From JAXLRU01 sp046330935 (GTDB taxonomy: Bacteria > Actinomycetota > Actinomycetes > Actinomycetales > Kineosporiaceae), in assembly GCA_046330935.1 (NCBI GenBank), contig JAXLRU010000005.1, positions 536,900-600,899 on the forward strand: 64,000 nt of DNA, read 5' to 3'. Below the pieces are notes generated by a model. The model saw nothing but the letters and a program-made list of their open reading frames with translations, made no database searches and had not been told where the DNA came from. A program made the position numbers and the translations under genes. This document shows, one piece after another, positions 1-12,633 of this stretch (position 1 is the stretch's first letter; each line of letters starts with the position of its first letter).

Positions 1-185
1 CGGTGGACCCTGACCCGCAGCCCCCCCTGCGAGGATTCCGGTTGGCACCAGTGCCGCGCCGTCCCCGGTGCGGCCAGGCTGTGCTCAGCGGACGACGTCC
101 GCGAAGTCAGGTCCCGTGCAGGCTGCCAGTGCGCCGCGGGGACGTCGAGGGGCGCGTATCGCGCCGTTGAGGAGAGGGGCCGACG

Positions 186-980
186 GTGACCGAGGGTCAC
201 GTCGCAGCAGATCCACACACGAGCTCCGGGACGCCGCTGTCCCCCGTGGTCGCCAGGGCGACCGAGCTCTCCAAGATCTACGGCAAGGGGGACGCGCAGG
301 TGCGCGCGCTCGACGGAGTCACCGTCGACTTCCACCGCGGCCAGATGACCGCGATCATGGGGCCGTCGGGGTCGGGCAAGTCCACGCTGATGCACTGCAT
401 GGCCGCGCTGGACACGCCCACGGCGGGCGAGGTCGTCATCGACGGCGTCAGCGTCCTGGGGCTGGGCGACGGGCCGCTCACCCGGCTGCGCCGGGACAAG
501 CTCGGCTTCGTCTTCCAGTCGTTCAACCTGGTGCCGACGCTGTCGGCGCGCGAGAACATCACGCTCCCGCTCGACATCGCCGGTCGCAAGGTCGACCAGG
601 CGTGGTTCGACCAGGTCATCGACACGGTGGGCCTGCGCGAGCGGCTGACCCACCGACCCAGCCAGCTCTCCGGCGGGCAGCAGCAGCGCGTGGCCTGTGC
701 GCGGGCCCTGGTGGCACGGCCGGCGATCGTCTTCGCAGACGAGCCCACCGGCAACCTCGACTCGACGGCGTCCGCCGAGATCCTCGGCTTCCTGCGGCGC
801 TCGGTCGACGAGTACGGCCAGACCATCGTGATGGTCACGCACGAACCGAGCGCCGCCGCCTACGCCGACCGCGTGCTCTTCCTCGCCGACGGCCGGATCG
901 TCGACGAGCTGCTCGCGCCGACCGCCGACACCGTGCTGGAGAAGATGCGCGGCTTCGAGGCCCGGGGACGGGCGAGCTGA
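186..980 (+). CDS. ABC transporter ATP-binding protein (MacB/LolD type)
   Basis: This is the ATPase of an exporter-type ABC system and should work at the inner face of the membrane with the FtsX-family permease that follows. The 264-residue product shows Walker A GPSGSGKST near residue 59, a Q-loop QSFN, the signature LSGGQQQR near residue 161, and Walker B with IVFADEPTGNLD near residue 181, followed by the H-loop in MVTHE. The start is GTG, with a purine-rich GAGGAGAGG about 10 bases upstream. Its TGA overlaps the ATG of the permease gene by one base, so the two are translationally coupled. The substrate cannot be read from sequence; MacB-like systems act on lipoproteins, peptides or drugs. 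Confidence 0.93.
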   Translation: MTEGHVAADPHTSSGTPLSPVVARATELSKIYGKGDAQVRALDGVTVDFHRGQMTAIMGPSGSGKSTLMHCMAALDTPTAGEVVIDGVSVLGLGDGPLTRLRRDKLGFVFQSFNLVPTLSARENITLPLDIAGRKVDQAWFDQVIDTVGLRERLTHRPSQLSGGQQQRVACARALVARPAIVFADEPTGNLDSTASAEILGFLRRSVDEYGQTIVMVTHEPSAAAYADRVLFLADGRIVDELLAPTADTVLEKMRGFEARGRAS

Positions 981-3496
981 TGCTGAGGGTCACGCTCAAG
1001 AGCGTCCGCGGCCACCTGGTCCGGTTCCTGCTCACCGCGATCGCCGTGACCCTCGGGGTCGCGTTCGTCGCCGGCACCTTCGTCCTGCGCGACAGCATCG
1101 ACGCCACCCTCGACGACCTGCTCGGGGGCGCGACGAAGGGTGTCGACGTCCAGGTGCGAGGCAAGGAGTCCGTCGAGGACGGCGGCTTCTCCACCCGGGC
1201 GTCCATGCCCGTCGCGCTGGCCGACACCCTGGCGAAGGTCGACGGCGTGCAGCGCGCCGTCCCCGACCTGCAGGGTTCGATCATGCTGGTCGGCAAGGAC
1301 GGCAAGGTCGTGCGCAGCGGTGGGGCCCCCACGCTGGGCTTCGCCTTCCGCGACGACGACCCGTCGTTCCGCCTCGTCGAGGGGCGAGGGCCCACCGGAC
1401 CGACCGAGGTCGCCGTCGAGAGCAGCACGCTGGAGCGGTCCGAGCTGAAGGTCGGCGACTCCACCCAGGCGGTCGTCGGGTCCCAGCCCACCACGGTCAC
1501 GATCGTGGGGCGGGTCGACTTCGGCTCCCTGTTCGGCGCGACGGCCGTCCTGACCGACGCGCAGACCGCGACCAAGCAGTTCGCCCCCGACGGCCTCATC
1601 GGCTCGTTCTCCGTGACGGCGACACCCGGCGTGACCCAGGCCGCGCTGGCCGAGCGGGTCCGGACCGTGCTCCCCGGCGACGCCGAGGCGATCACCGGCG
1701 CGGCGTTGAAGAAGGAGAACGAGGACGCGATCAACAAGGGCCTGACGGTCTTCACGTCGATCCTGCTGATCTTCGCCGCCGTCTCCCTGTTCGTCGGCAT
1801 CTTCATCATCTTCAACACGTTCTCGATGCTGATCACCCAGCGGACCCGCGAACTGGCCTTGCTGCGCGCGGTCGGCGCGGCCCGGGGCCAGGTGCTGCGC
1901 ATGGTCCTCGGCGAGGCCGTCGTCGTCGGGATCGTCGGCAGCGGGCTCGGCCTGGCCGCGGGCGTCGGCCTGGCCGCCGGCCTCCAGGCGCTGATGCGCA
2001 CCGTCTTCGGGGCCGACATCAGTTCGGGTGTGCCCGTCCACGTCGTGACCGTCGTGACGAGCCTCGTCGTCGGCACCGTGGTGACCCTGCTCTCGGCGCT
2101 GCTGCCGGCTCTCCGGGCCTCGCGCATCCCGCCCGTCGCCGCCATGCGGGAGGACGCGATCGTCCCGAAGACGGCGATCCTCCTGCGCGGTCTCATCGGC
2201 AGCGCGGTGCTCGCCTTCGGCGCCGGCGCCGTCGTCCTGGGGGTCACCCGGGCCGACGTGCCCTGGCCGCTCGTGGGGGTGGGCTCGGCGATGGCGTTGA
2301 TCGGCGCCCTCATGGCGGCGCCGCTGGTGGCACGCCCGGTCGTGCGGGTCGTGTCCGCCCCGATCGTCCTCGTCACCGGGCTCGTCGGCCGGCTGGCTCG
2401 CGAGAACGCCCTGCGGGTTCCGCGCCGCACGGCGACCACCGCCAGCGCCCTGATGATCGGCCTCGCGCTGATCGCGGCCGTGTCCGTCATCGCGGACTCG
2501 GCGAAGGCCAGCGTCCGCGACGTCGTGGTGCGCGAGTTGCGCGGCGACTTCGTGGTCACCAGCGGCTTCTCGCCCGTCCCCCCGGGCACGGCCGACGCGC
2601 TGGCGAAGGCCGACGGCGTGAGGTCCGCGACGGCCTACACGTCCGTCCCCCTGGCCGTGGACGGCGAGACGGCGCCCGCCACGGCACTGTCCGGTGCGGC
2701 CGTCAGCGACGTCCTCAACCTGCGCATGGACTCGGGGGCGGTGTCCGACCTGGGTGTGGCCACGGTCCTCGTGGACTCCGAGCGCTCGGCCGAGGAGGGC
2801 TGGCGGACCGGGGACACGATCACGGCCACGGTGGGGGCGCTGAAGGACCAGCGCCTGAAGGTGGCGGGGATCTACGAGCCCAGTGCCATCCTCGCCACCG
2901 ACTTCATCGTCGACCGATCGCTGTTCGAGAAGGCGGTGCCCGCGGCGCTGCGCTTCGACCAGGCGGTCATCGTGGCCGCCGACGAGGGCGCCGACCTGTC
3001 CCAGGTCCGGGCGGCGCTGGACGCGGTCGCCAAGCCCTACGTCGCCTTGACGGTGCAGAGCGCCCAGGAGTTCACCGACGGCCAGGTGAAGCAGATCGAC
3101 ACGCTGCTGAACTTCCTCTATGCGCTGCTGCTGCTGAGCGTCGTCATCGCCGTCCTCGGCATCATCAACACCCTCGCCCTGTCGGTGTTCGAGCGCACCC
3201 GCGAGATCGGCCTGCTGCGGGCGGTCGGCCTGAGCCGCCGCCAACTCGCCTCGATGATCACCGTGGAGTCCGTCACCACGGCCGCCTTCGGTGCTGCGCT
3301 GGGGCTGGCGCTGGGGCTGGGTGCCGGCATCGCCCTCCAGCACGGCCTGCGGGGAGACATCGACACGCTGTCGATCCCGTGGGGCAGGATCCTCGTGGTC
3401 CTGGCGGCCTCGGCGGTGACCGGTGTCGTCGCCGCCCTGTGGCCGGCGATCCGCGCGGTGCGGCTCAACGTGCTGAGGGCCATCGCGACCGACTAG
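980..3496 (+). CDS. ABC transporter permease, two FtsX domains
   Basis: The 838-residue product is the membrane partner of the preceding ATPase. An N-terminal membrane segment (about residues 12-34) is followed by a MacB-like extracytoplasmic domain. The first FtsX domain starts with membrane helices near residue 258 and carries the loop TRELALLRAVGA. A second extracytoplasmic domain and a second FtsX domain near residue 710 follow, with a matching EIGLLRAVGLSR loop. This duplicated 800-900 residue layout is usual for actinobacterial FtsX-like permeases. The ATG at 980 overlaps the upstream stop, which makes it a better start than the many upstream in-frame codons. A strong hairpin terminator follows. 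Confidence 0.92.
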   Translation: MLRVTLKSVRGHLVRFLLTAIAVTLGVAFVAGTFVLRDSIDATLDDLLGGATKGVDVQVRGKESVEDGGFSTRASMPVALADTLAKVDGVQRAVPDLQGSIMLVGKDGKVVRSGGAPTLGFAFRDDDPSFRLVEGRGPTGPTEVAVESSTLERSELKVGDSTQAVVGSQPTTVTIVGRVDFGSLFGATAVLTDAQTATKQFAPDGLIGSFSVTATPGVTQAALAERVRTVLPGDAEAITGAALKKENEDAINKGLTVFTSILLIFAAVSLFVGIFIIFNTFSMLITQRTRELALLRAVGAARGQVLRMVLGEAVVVGIVGSGLGLAAGVGLAAGLQALMRTVFGADISSGVPVHVVTVVTSLVVGTVVTLLSALLPALRASRIPPVAAMREDAIVPKTAILLRGLIGSAVLAFGAGAVVLGVTRADVPWPLVGVGSAMALIGALMAAPLVARPVVRVVSAPIVLVTGLVGRLARENALRVPRRTATTASALMIGLALIAAVSVIADSAKASVRDVVVRELRGDFVVTSGFSPVPPGTADALAKADGVRSATAYTSVPLAVDGETAPATALSGAAVSDVLNLRMDSGAVSDLGVATVLVDSERSAEEGWRTGDTITATVGALKDQRLKVAGIYEPSAILATDFIVDRSLFEKAVPAALRFDQAVIVAADEGADLSQVRAALDAVAKPYVALTVQSAQEFTDGQVKQIDTLLNFLYALLLLSVVIAVLGIINTLALSVFERTREIGLLRAVGLSRRQLASMITVESVTTAAFGAALGLALGLGAGIALQHGLRGDIDTLSIPWGRILVVLAASAVTGVVAALWPAIRAVRLNVLRAIATD

Positions 3497-3509
3497 AAGG
3501 ACAGTCGAA

Positions 3510-3556
3510 CGAGCCCGGGCACCAGCAGGCGGTTCGCCTGCGGGTGCCCGGGCTCG
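3510..3556. terminator. Bidirectional hairpin terminator
   Basis: Bases 3510-3523 pair perfectly with 3543-3556, and 3525-3531 pair with 3535-3541 around a GTT loop. Together they form an almost continuous stem of 21 base pairs with one mismatch. It lies between the convergent permease and HAD genes and can serve both. There is no long T-tract, as is common in high-GC actinobacteria. Confidence 0.85.
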
Positions 3557-3562
3557 TCGGCG

Positions 3563-4240
3563 TCAGGCGGCCGGACGCGCCAGGATCTCGGCCCGCAGCC
3601 TCGGCAGGTCGGCGAGGCCGACGCCCTGCAGCGTGTCGAGCTTCAGCTGCCCCGGGGTGAGGGGCAGCGGCTGCAGGTACTCCACGGCGAGCGTGGGGAC
3701 GCCCGCGGCCTCCGCCGAGGCGGCGCCGGTGGCGCTGTCCTCGATCGCGACGCAGTCACGGGGGTCGACCCCGAGCCGGGTGGCGGCCGTGAGGTAGGCC
3801 TCCGGGTGTGGCTTGCCGTGGGTGACCTCGTCACCGGCCACGAGCACCGAGAACGCGCCTGAGGGCGTCTGCTCCAGCACCACCTGGGCCAGGCTGCGAT
3901 AGGACATGGTGACCAGGGCACAGGGGATGCCCGCGGCGGCGACCTCCTCCAGCAGCTCCCTGGCCCCCGGCCGCCAGGGCAGGCGTTCCCGAGCGGCGGC
4001 GATCACCCGGCGCAGGAGTTCGTCGACGATCGCCTCGGGCGACATCGGCACGCCCCGCCGGGCGAGGTTCTCGGCCGTGGCAAGGAGCGGATTGCCGATC
4101 TGCGCGTGGGAGTCCGCCTCCGTCCACTCGACACCGGCATCAGCGGCGAGGGCGACCTCGCCTGCGATCCAGTACGGCTCGGTGTCGACCAGGGTGCCGT
4201 CCATGTCCCACAGCACGGCTGCGGGCGGGGGAAGGGTCAC
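3563..4240 (-). CDS. HAD family hydrolase (beta-phosphoglucomutase-like)
   Basis: The 225-residue product is a haloacid-dehalogenase phosphatase of subfamily IA. The nucleophile motif DMDGT is at residues 12-16, motif III is GKPHPE with Lys143, and motif IV is AIEDSATG around residues 165-172. The helical cap between residues 20 and 90 fits sugar-phosphate or small-molecule phosphatases, but the substrate cannot be assigned. The gene lies only four bases after the metH stop codon on the same strand, so the two are probably cotranscribed. That position downstream of metH is common in actinobacteria. Confidence 0.9.
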   Translation of the reverse strand: MTLPPPAAVLWDMDGTLVDTEPYWIAGEVALAADAGVEWTEADSHAQIGNPLLATAENLARRGVPMSPEAIVDELLRRVIAAARERLPWRPGARELLEEVAAAGIPCALVTMSYRSLAQVVLEQTPSGAFSVLVAGDEVTHGKPHPEAYLTAATRLGVDPRDCVAIEDSATGAASAEAAGVPTLAVEYLQPLPLTPGQLKLDTLQGVGLADLPRLRAEILARPAA

Positions 4241-4244
4241 GTGC

Positions 4245-7859
<3,615 letters not shown>

Positions 7860-8138
7860 GTCGCGTTCCGCCCTTTCCCTCGCTGCGTTCGCGCCGCCGG
7901 CGGCGGCCGTCCACCGGGAACGCCCCGGCGGCCGGGACGCTTCCCCGGCCGTTCGAGACTACCGGTGCCCGGGGAGGGCTCCGGCGAACGCGACATCCCC
8001 CGCCGGGGCTCCTGCGACCCTCGGCGACCGGTCCGCGTGGGCCGGGCGGGCCGTCGACCGTAGGCTGAGACCGGCACCGGACCGCTGCGGGAGTACTCTC
8101 CGGCAAGCCGTGCGAGCGCCCGGTGACGAGGAGGACAT
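7860..8138. promoter_or_regulatory. Divergent promoter region metH / PAC2 gene
   Basis: This 279-base gap separates two divergent genes. On the minus strand TAGTCT (7956-7961) is a candidate -10 for metH. On the plus strand TACTCT (8093-8098) is a candidate -10 for the PAC2 gene, giving a leader of about 34 bases with GAGGAGG at 8128-8134. The middle contains GC-rich inverted repeats. I see no B12, SAM or SAH riboswitch consensus and no additional open frame worth calling. Confidence 0.45.
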
Positions 8139-8999
8139 GTGAGCGAGCAGCCGGCGACGCCGTCGCTGCGCACCCCGGTGATGGTCGCGGCGTTCGAGGG
8201 GTGGAACGACGCCGGTGAGGCGGCCAGCGGTGCCATCGACCACCTGGAGAAGGTGTGGGGGGCGCAGCCGCTGGTGGAACTCGACCCGGAGGAGTACCAC
8301 GACTTCCAGGTGACCCGGCCGATGGTCAGCCTCGACGAGGACGACCGGCGCCGGATCGTCTGGCCCGCCACGCGCCTGTCCTGGGCACGCCCGGCCGGGT
8401 CCGAGCGTGACGTCGTGCTCGTGCGCGGCATCGAGCCGTCGATGCGCTGGCGGACGTTCACGACGGAGCTCCTGGGGCACGCCCGTCGTTACGGCTGCAC
8501 GACCCTGGTGACGCTCGGCGCGCTGCTGGCCGACGTCCCCCACACCCGTCCCATCCCGGTGACGACGACGAGCGAGGACGCCGAGCTGGTCAAGCGGCTC
8601 GCGCTGGAGGAGTCCCGGTACGAGGGACCCGTGGGCATCGTCGGGGTCCTGCAGGAGGCGGCTGCCCGGTCGGGGCTGCCGGGGATGTCGCTGTGGGCCG
8701 CCGTCCCGCACTACGTGGGGCAGTCGCCGTCGCCGAAGGCCACGCTCGCGTTGCTGCGGCGCGTGGAGGAGCTGCTCGACGTCACCGTCCCCCTCGGCGA
8801 CCTGCCCGAGGACTCCCGGGCCTGGGAGCGCGGCGTGGACGAGCTGGCCGAGGAGGACTCGGAGATCGGCGAGTACGTCCGCCAGCTCGAGGAGGCCAAG
8901 GACACCGCCGACCTGCCCGAGGCCACTGGTGAGGCGATCGCCCGGGAGTTCGAGCGCTACCTGCGCCGGCGCGACGACGGGCCCGCGACCGGCCGCTGA
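8139..8999 (+). CDS. PAC2 family protein
   Basis: The 286-residue product belongs to the PAC2 (proteasome assembly chaperone) family, widespread in actinobacteria next to mshC and metH. Characteristic stretches are the N-terminal AAFEGWNDAGEAAS and the central LVTLGALLADVPHTRP, followed by the GIVGVLQEAA region. The C-terminal third is charged and probably helical. Its biochemical role in bacteria is not established. The GTG start at 8139 follows GAGGAGG. The out-of-frame ATG two bases earlier is immediately followed by a stop and is not used. Confidence 0.92.
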   Translation: MSEQPATPSLRTPVMVAAFEGWNDAGEAASGAIDHLEKVWGAQPLVELDPEEYHDFQVTRPMVSLDEDDRRRIVWPATRLSWARPAGSERDVVLVRGIEPSMRWRTFTTELLGHARRYGCTTLVTLGALLADVPHTRPIPVTTTSEDAELVKRLALEESRYEGPVGIVGVLQEAAARSGLPGMSLWAAVPHYVGQSPSPKATLALLRRVEELLDVTVPLGDLPEDSRAWERGVDELAEEDSEIGEYVRQLEEAKDTADLPEATGEAIAREFERYLRRRDDGPATGR

Positions 9000-9041
9000 G
9001 CCGCGCGGGGCCGCGGCGGTGGGACCGCTACGGCCCGAGGA

Positions 9042-10307
9042 TCACAGCCGGACGCCGAGCAGCGCGTCGATCGCGCGTGCCACCAGGCCGGGGGCCGAGG
9101 CGACGTCGGGCTGGTCGCGTTCGGTGCGCGCGCGCACCTGGGCGGCGGCCCAGGCGTCGACGACGGCCAGCGCGGCGGGAGCGTCGAGGTCGTCGGCCAG
9201 CGCGGCGCGGACGCCCTGCAGCACCGGGAGCGGGTCGGGCCCGTCCTGGCGGGACAGGGCCTCCCGCCACAGCGCGACCCGCTGCTGCGCCTGCGCGAGG
9301 CCTTCGGGGGTCCACTCCCAGTCCTGGCGGTAGTGGTGGGCCAGGATGGCCAGGCGGATCGCGGCGGGGTCCACACCCTCGGCGCGCAGGCGCGAGACGA
9401 ACACGAGGTTCCCGCGCGACTTGCTCATCTTCTCGCCGTCGAGGCCCACCATGCCCGTGTGGGCGTAGACGCGGGCGTAGGGCGTCCGCCCGGTCAGCAC
9501 ATGCGCCTCGGCTGCGCCCATCTCGTGGTGGGGGAAGCGCAGGTCGGCGCCCCCGCCCTGGACGTCGAAGCCCATCCCCAGGTGCCGCAGCGCGATCGTC
9601 GTGCACTCGATGTGCCAGCCGGGGCGGCCCCGGCCGAGGCTGCGACCGTCCCACGCGGGTTCGCCGTCGCGCTCGACGCGCCACAGCAGGCAGTCCAGCG
9701 GGTGCTTCTTGCCCGCGCGGTCGGGGTCGCCCCCGCGCTCGGCGAAGATCTCGCGCATCCGCTCGACGGGGAGCCCGGAGACGGAGCCGAAGGTGGCGTC
9801 GGCGTGGACGTCGAAGTAGACGTCGCCGTCGGGGTGCTCACCGTCGCCGGGCACGCGGTAGGCGGCGCCGGCGGCCAGCAGCGCCTCGACGGCGTCGACG
9901 ACGAGGTCCACGGCCTCGACGGCGCCCAGGTACACGTCGGGCGGGATCACCCCGAGGGCGGTCATGTCCTCGGTGAACAGGGCGGTCTGGGCGAGGGCCA
10001 GTTCCTGCCAGTCCACCCCGGTGGCGGCGGCGCGCTCCAGCAGCGGGTCGTCGACGTCGGTGACGTTCTGCACGTACCGGACGCTCTGGCCGTGGTCGCG
10101 CCAGGCGCGTTGCAGCAGGTCGAACGCGACGTAGGTGCTCGCGTGGCCCAGGTGGGTGGCGTCGTAGGGGGTGATCCCGCAGACGTACATGCGGGCCTGC
10201 TCACCGGGGGCGGCGACGACACGACGCCCGGACGCCGCGTCGTGGAGCTCGACGGGCAGGCCGCGACCGGGCAGGGCGGGCAGGGCGGGGGCGGGCCAGG
10301 ACTTCAC
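9042..10307 (-). CDS. mshC: Cysteine--glucosaminyl-inositol ligase MshC
   Basis: MshC joins L-cysteine to 1-O-(2-amino-2-deoxy-glucopyranosyl)-myo-inositol using ATP, the third step of mycothiol synthesis. The 421-residue protein derives from cysteinyl-tRNA synthetase. It has CGITPYDATHLGHA (zinc ligand Cys43 and HIGH-like nucleotide site), the HHEMGAAEAHVLTG region and the KMSKS loop near residue 292. It lacks the long C-terminal tRNA-binding part of CysS, and its N-terminal extension fits MshC. The GTG start is supported by TAGGCT on the minus strand ending six bases upstream, a leaderless arrangement. Confidence 0.96.
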   Translation of the reverse strand: MKSWPAPALPALPGRGLPVELHDAASGRRVVAAPGEQARMYVCGITPYDATHLGHASTYVAFDLLQRAWRDHGQSVRYVQNVTDVDDPLLERAAATGVDWQELALAQTALFTEDMTALGVIPPDVYLGAVEAVDLVVDAVEALLAAGAAYRVPGDGEHPDGDVYFDVHADATFGSVSGLPVERMREIFAERGGDPDRAGKKHPLDCLLWRVERDGEPAWDGRSLGRGRPGWHIECTTIALRHLGMGFDVQGGGADLRFPHHEMGAAEAHVLTGRTPYARVYAHTGMVGLDGEKMSKSRGNLVFVSRLRAEGVDPAAIRLAILAHHYRQDWEWTPEGLAQAQQRVALWREALSRQDGPDPLPVLQGVRAALADDLDAPAALAVVDAWAAAQVRARTERDQPDVASAPGLVARAIDALLGVRL

Positions 10308-10313
10308 GTGCGG

Positions 10314-10319
10314 AGCCTA
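10314..10319 (-). promoter_or_regulatory. -10 element of leaderless mshC promoter
   Basis: On the minus strand TAGGCT is followed by six bases and then the GTG of mshC. This spacing places the transcription start at the start codon. Confidence 0.65.
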
Positions 10320-10330
10320 ACCGGGACGGC

Positions 10331-11239
10331 TCAGAACGGCGGCCACGGGATCGGCGGCATGCCCGGCAGGGGGCGCGGGAAGCGCCCGGCCCGGCGCAGG
10401 CGCGTCAGGCGCGTGCGCAACGCCGAGACGTCCTCGGCGGACAGGAGGTCCACCAGCGGCGCGAGCGGCCCCGCCGCCCCGGCCTCGAGCTGCTCGGCCA
10501 GGTCGCCCAGGGTGGCGGCCTCGGTGTCGTCGAAGCGGCGGCCGGCCCAGCCCCACAGCACGGTGCGCAGCTTCGGGTCGGGGTGGAAGGTCAGGCCGTG
10601 GTCGATCCCCCGCACGCTCACGGGCCCCTCGGCCGCCTCGGACCGCGCCGCCGCCGGTGCCACCAGCCGCCCCGCGAGGACGTGCCCCCCCTTGCGGTCG
10701 GCGTTGTTGGCGACGGCGTCGAAGAGGGCCAGGCTGCGCAGGACGGGGTCGTCGGCGTGGGTGAGCACGACCGGACGCCCGCGCCCGTCCTCGGCGTCCA
10801 GGACGCGCAGCCATCCGGGGGGCACTTGCGAGGGCGGCACGATGTCGATCAGTTCCGCGCCCGGCTCGGGGACGAGGGGGTCGCCGTCGGCGTCGTCTCC
10901 CGCGTCCAGCCACCACTGCAGGCTGCCGGGGCCGAAGGGCGCGTCGTCGCGGACCAGCGTCGGGGGCACGACGTCCCAGCCCGCGGCGCGGGACAGGGCA
11001 TAGGCGGCGGCTTCGCGTGCCCCGAGGGTGCCGGTCGGGAAGTCCCACAGGGGGCGCTCCCCCGCCGTCGGCTTGTAGACGGCGAGGTGGTCCACGCCGT
11101 CGAGGGACACCGAGGCGAGCAGGGTGGCGTTGCTGGCGTCGTCCAGGCGCCCGAGCACCTCGATCGTGCCCTGGGCGAGGACGGCGAGCGCGGCGTCCTC
11201 GTCGAGGCCGCCGCCGGCTGCGGGGGTGGGCGGGTTCAG
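10331..11239 (-). CDS. SCO1664 family protein (PI3/PI4-kinase-like fold)
   Basis: This is the conserved mshC-cluster protein called SCO1664 in Streptomyces. Recognisable parts are EVLGRLDDASNATLLASV, the lysine-containing AVYKPTAGERPLWDFP, and the catalytic-loop-like FDAVANNADRKGGH, which resembles phosphatidylinositol kinase/HipA folds. The function is unknown. The start is unclear. The frame opens far upstream inside the DUF3090 gene, but family similarity begins near 11239. There a CTG overlaps the DUF3090 stop as CTGA, mirroring the usual ATGA or GTGA coupling. The nearest standard start upstream is a GTG near 11310; the nearest downstream would remove conserved residues. Confidence 0.85.
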   Translation of the reverse strand: MNPPTPAAGGGLDEDAALAVLAQGTIEVLGRLDDASNATLLASVSLDGVDHLAVYKPTAGERPLWDFPTGTLGAREAAAYALSRAAGWDVVPPTLVRDDAPFGPGSLQWWLDAGDDADGDPLVPEPGAELIDIVPPSQVPPGWLRVLDAEDGRGRPVVLTHADDPVLRSLALFDAVANNADRKGGHVLAGRLVAPAAARSEAAEGPVSVRGIDHGLTFHPDPKLRTVLWGWAGRRFDDTEAATLGDLAEQLEAGAAGPLAPLVDLLSAEDVSALRTRLTRLRRAGRFPRPLPGMPPIPWPPF

Positions 11240-11796
11240 CGCCGGTACCCGTTCGCCCGGGGGCAGACGTGGCCCTCGGTGTCGAGGGGGTTGCCGCAGA
11301 ACGGGCACGGCGGCCGGCCCGCGGCGACGACGGCGAGGGCGCGCTTGGCGAAGCCGCGGGCGGCGGCGCCGGTGAGGGCGACCCGCAGGAGGCTGCCGTC
11401 GGTGGGCGGGACCTCCTCCTCGGCGTCCTCGGGGGTCTCGGAGTCGTCGATCTCGAAGCACTCGATGACGACCCGCTCGGCGTCGCTGTCCCAGGCCAGG
11501 CTCATGGTGCCGACGCGGAACTCCTCCTCGATCGGCGTCGACAGCGGTTCGTTGTCGATGCTGTCGGCCGGGGCGAGTGCGGGCACCGGTGCGTTGCCTG
11601 CGCTGCGGCGGACCACCTCGTCGAGGAGGTCCTCGACCCGTTCGGCGAGGACGGCGACCTGGGCCTTCTCCAGGGCGACGGTGGTCGTGCGCACGCCGGC
11701 GGTGGCCTGGAGGAAGAACGCGCGCTGGCCGGGTTGACCGACCGTCCCGGCCACGAACCGGTCCGGCGGGTCGTAGTCGAAGACCTGACGGGGCAT
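11236..11796 (-). CDS. DUF3090 family protein
   Basis: The 186-residue product is the conserved DUF3090 protein of the actinobacterial mshC cluster. The N-terminus reads PRQVFDYDPPDRFVAGTVG. The C-terminus has a zinc-ribbon-like CPFCGNPLDTEGHVCPR, giving three to four candidate metal cysteines. Its function is unknown; co-conservation with the SCO1664-like protein suggests a shared role. I prefer the ATG at 11796 over a GTG six bases upstream, because TAGGGT on the minus strand ends exactly seven bases before the ATG and no ribosome-binding site is present. Confidence 0.92.
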   Translation of the reverse strand: MPRQVFDYDPPDRFVAGTVGQPGQRAFFLQATAGVRTTTVALEKAQVAVLAERVEDLLDEVVRRSAGNAPVPALAPADSIDNEPLSTPIEEEFRVGTMSLAWDSDAERVVIECFEIDDSETPEDAEEEVPPTDGSLLRVALTGAAARGFAKRALAVVAAGRPPCPFCGNPLDTEGHVCPRANGYRR

Positions 11797-11803
11797 GTCC
11801 ACG

Positions 11804-11809
11804 ACCCTA
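11804..11809 (-). promoter_or_regulatory. -10 element of leaderless DUF3090 promoter
   Basis: On the minus strand TAGGGT is followed by seven bases and then ATG (11796). It places a promoter inside the otherwise tight gene cluster and decides the start of the DUF3090 gene. Confidence 0.65.
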
Positions 11810-11853
11810 GGGGGTCCGGCGCGCGCCCGCGCGGCCCGGGGCCTCGGGTCGGG

Positions 11854-12627
11854 TCAGGGGTGCGCGCCGGCCCCGCCGCCCACAGGGGCGTCGGAGGACG
11901 CGGCGGAGCTGTGGGTGGGGCGGCGGCGCGGCTTGCGCGGGGGCGGGGCGAGGGCGGCGAGGTCACCGCCGGTGTCGTTGACGCGCAGCACGAACGGGCG
12001 CAACGGCTGGTAGCGGACTGCGGAGACGGAGGCCGGGTCGACGACGACGCGCTGGAACGCGTCGAGGTGCATGCCGAGGGCGTCGGCGAGCACGGACTTG
12101 ATGGGGTCGCCGTGGCTGACGAGCGCCCACACGGCGTCGTCCCCGTGGCTGCGGCGCACCTGCGCGTCGTGGTCGCGGACGGCGGCCAGCATCCGGGCCT
12201 GCATGTCGGGCAGGGACTCCCCGCCGGGGAAGGTGACCGCCGAGGGGTGCGCCTGGACGACGGCCCACAGCGGCTCCCGGGCGAGGTCCTTGAGGGGCCG
12301 CCCGGTCCAGTCGCCGTAGCGGCACTCCCCGACCCGTTCGTCGACGACGGGCTCGGGCCTGGGGGCCGCGCGGACGCGTTCGCGACCGGAGGGGGTGCGG
12401 GTGACGATGCGCGCCGGCTCGGCGAGCACGGGGGCGAGGGTCTCCTGGCAGCGCTGCAAGGGGCTGACGACGATGCGGGCGAGCTCCACCGCGGCCAGGC
12501 GGTGGGCGAGCGTCGCCGCCTGGGCCCGGCCGGTGTCGTCGAGCCCGACGCCGGGGCTCCACCCTGCGAGCACGCCGGAGGTGTTGGCGGTGGTGCGGCC
12601 GTGGCGGATGAGCAGCAGGGTGGGCAC
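11854..12627 (-). CDS. Histidine phosphatase family protein (MSMEG_4193 type)
   Basis: The 257-residue product is a phosphoglycerate-mutase-like histidine phosphatase of the mshC cluster. The catalytic motif LIRHGRTTAN is at residues 6-15 and the second histidine is in LVSHGDPIKS. A glutamate and arginine in DERVGECRYGDW help form the phosphate pocket. The last 30 residues are rich in Pro, Arg and Ser and probably disordered. The physiological substrate is unknown. The GTG start has TAGCCT ending six bases upstream, so a leaderless transcript is likely. It ends about 57 bases before the DUF3090 start. Confidence 0.92.
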   Translation of the reverse strand: MPTLLLIRHGRTTANTSGVLAGWSPGVGLDDTGRAQAATLAHRLAAVELARIVVSPLQRCQETLAPVLAEPARIVTRTPSGRERVRAAPRPEPVVDERVGECRYGDWTGRPLKDLAREPLWAVVQAHPSAVTFPGGESLPDMQARMLAAVRDHDAQVRRSHGDDAVWALVSHGDPIKSVLADALGMHLDAFQRVVVDPASVSAVRYQPLRPFVLRVNDTGGDLAALAPPPRKPRRRPTHSSAASSDAPVGGGAGAHP

Positions 12628-12633
12628 GGGCCC

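Noticed and set aside
7860..7960. Cobalamin, SAM or SAH riboswitch in the metH leader
   Set aside because: The leader is short and GC-rich, with no B12-box or SAM/SAH consensus segments that I can recognise.
8137..8142. ATG-TGA start-stop pair overlapping the PAC2 GTG
   Set aside because: It lies too close to the ribosome-binding site to be an efficient start and is likely chance.
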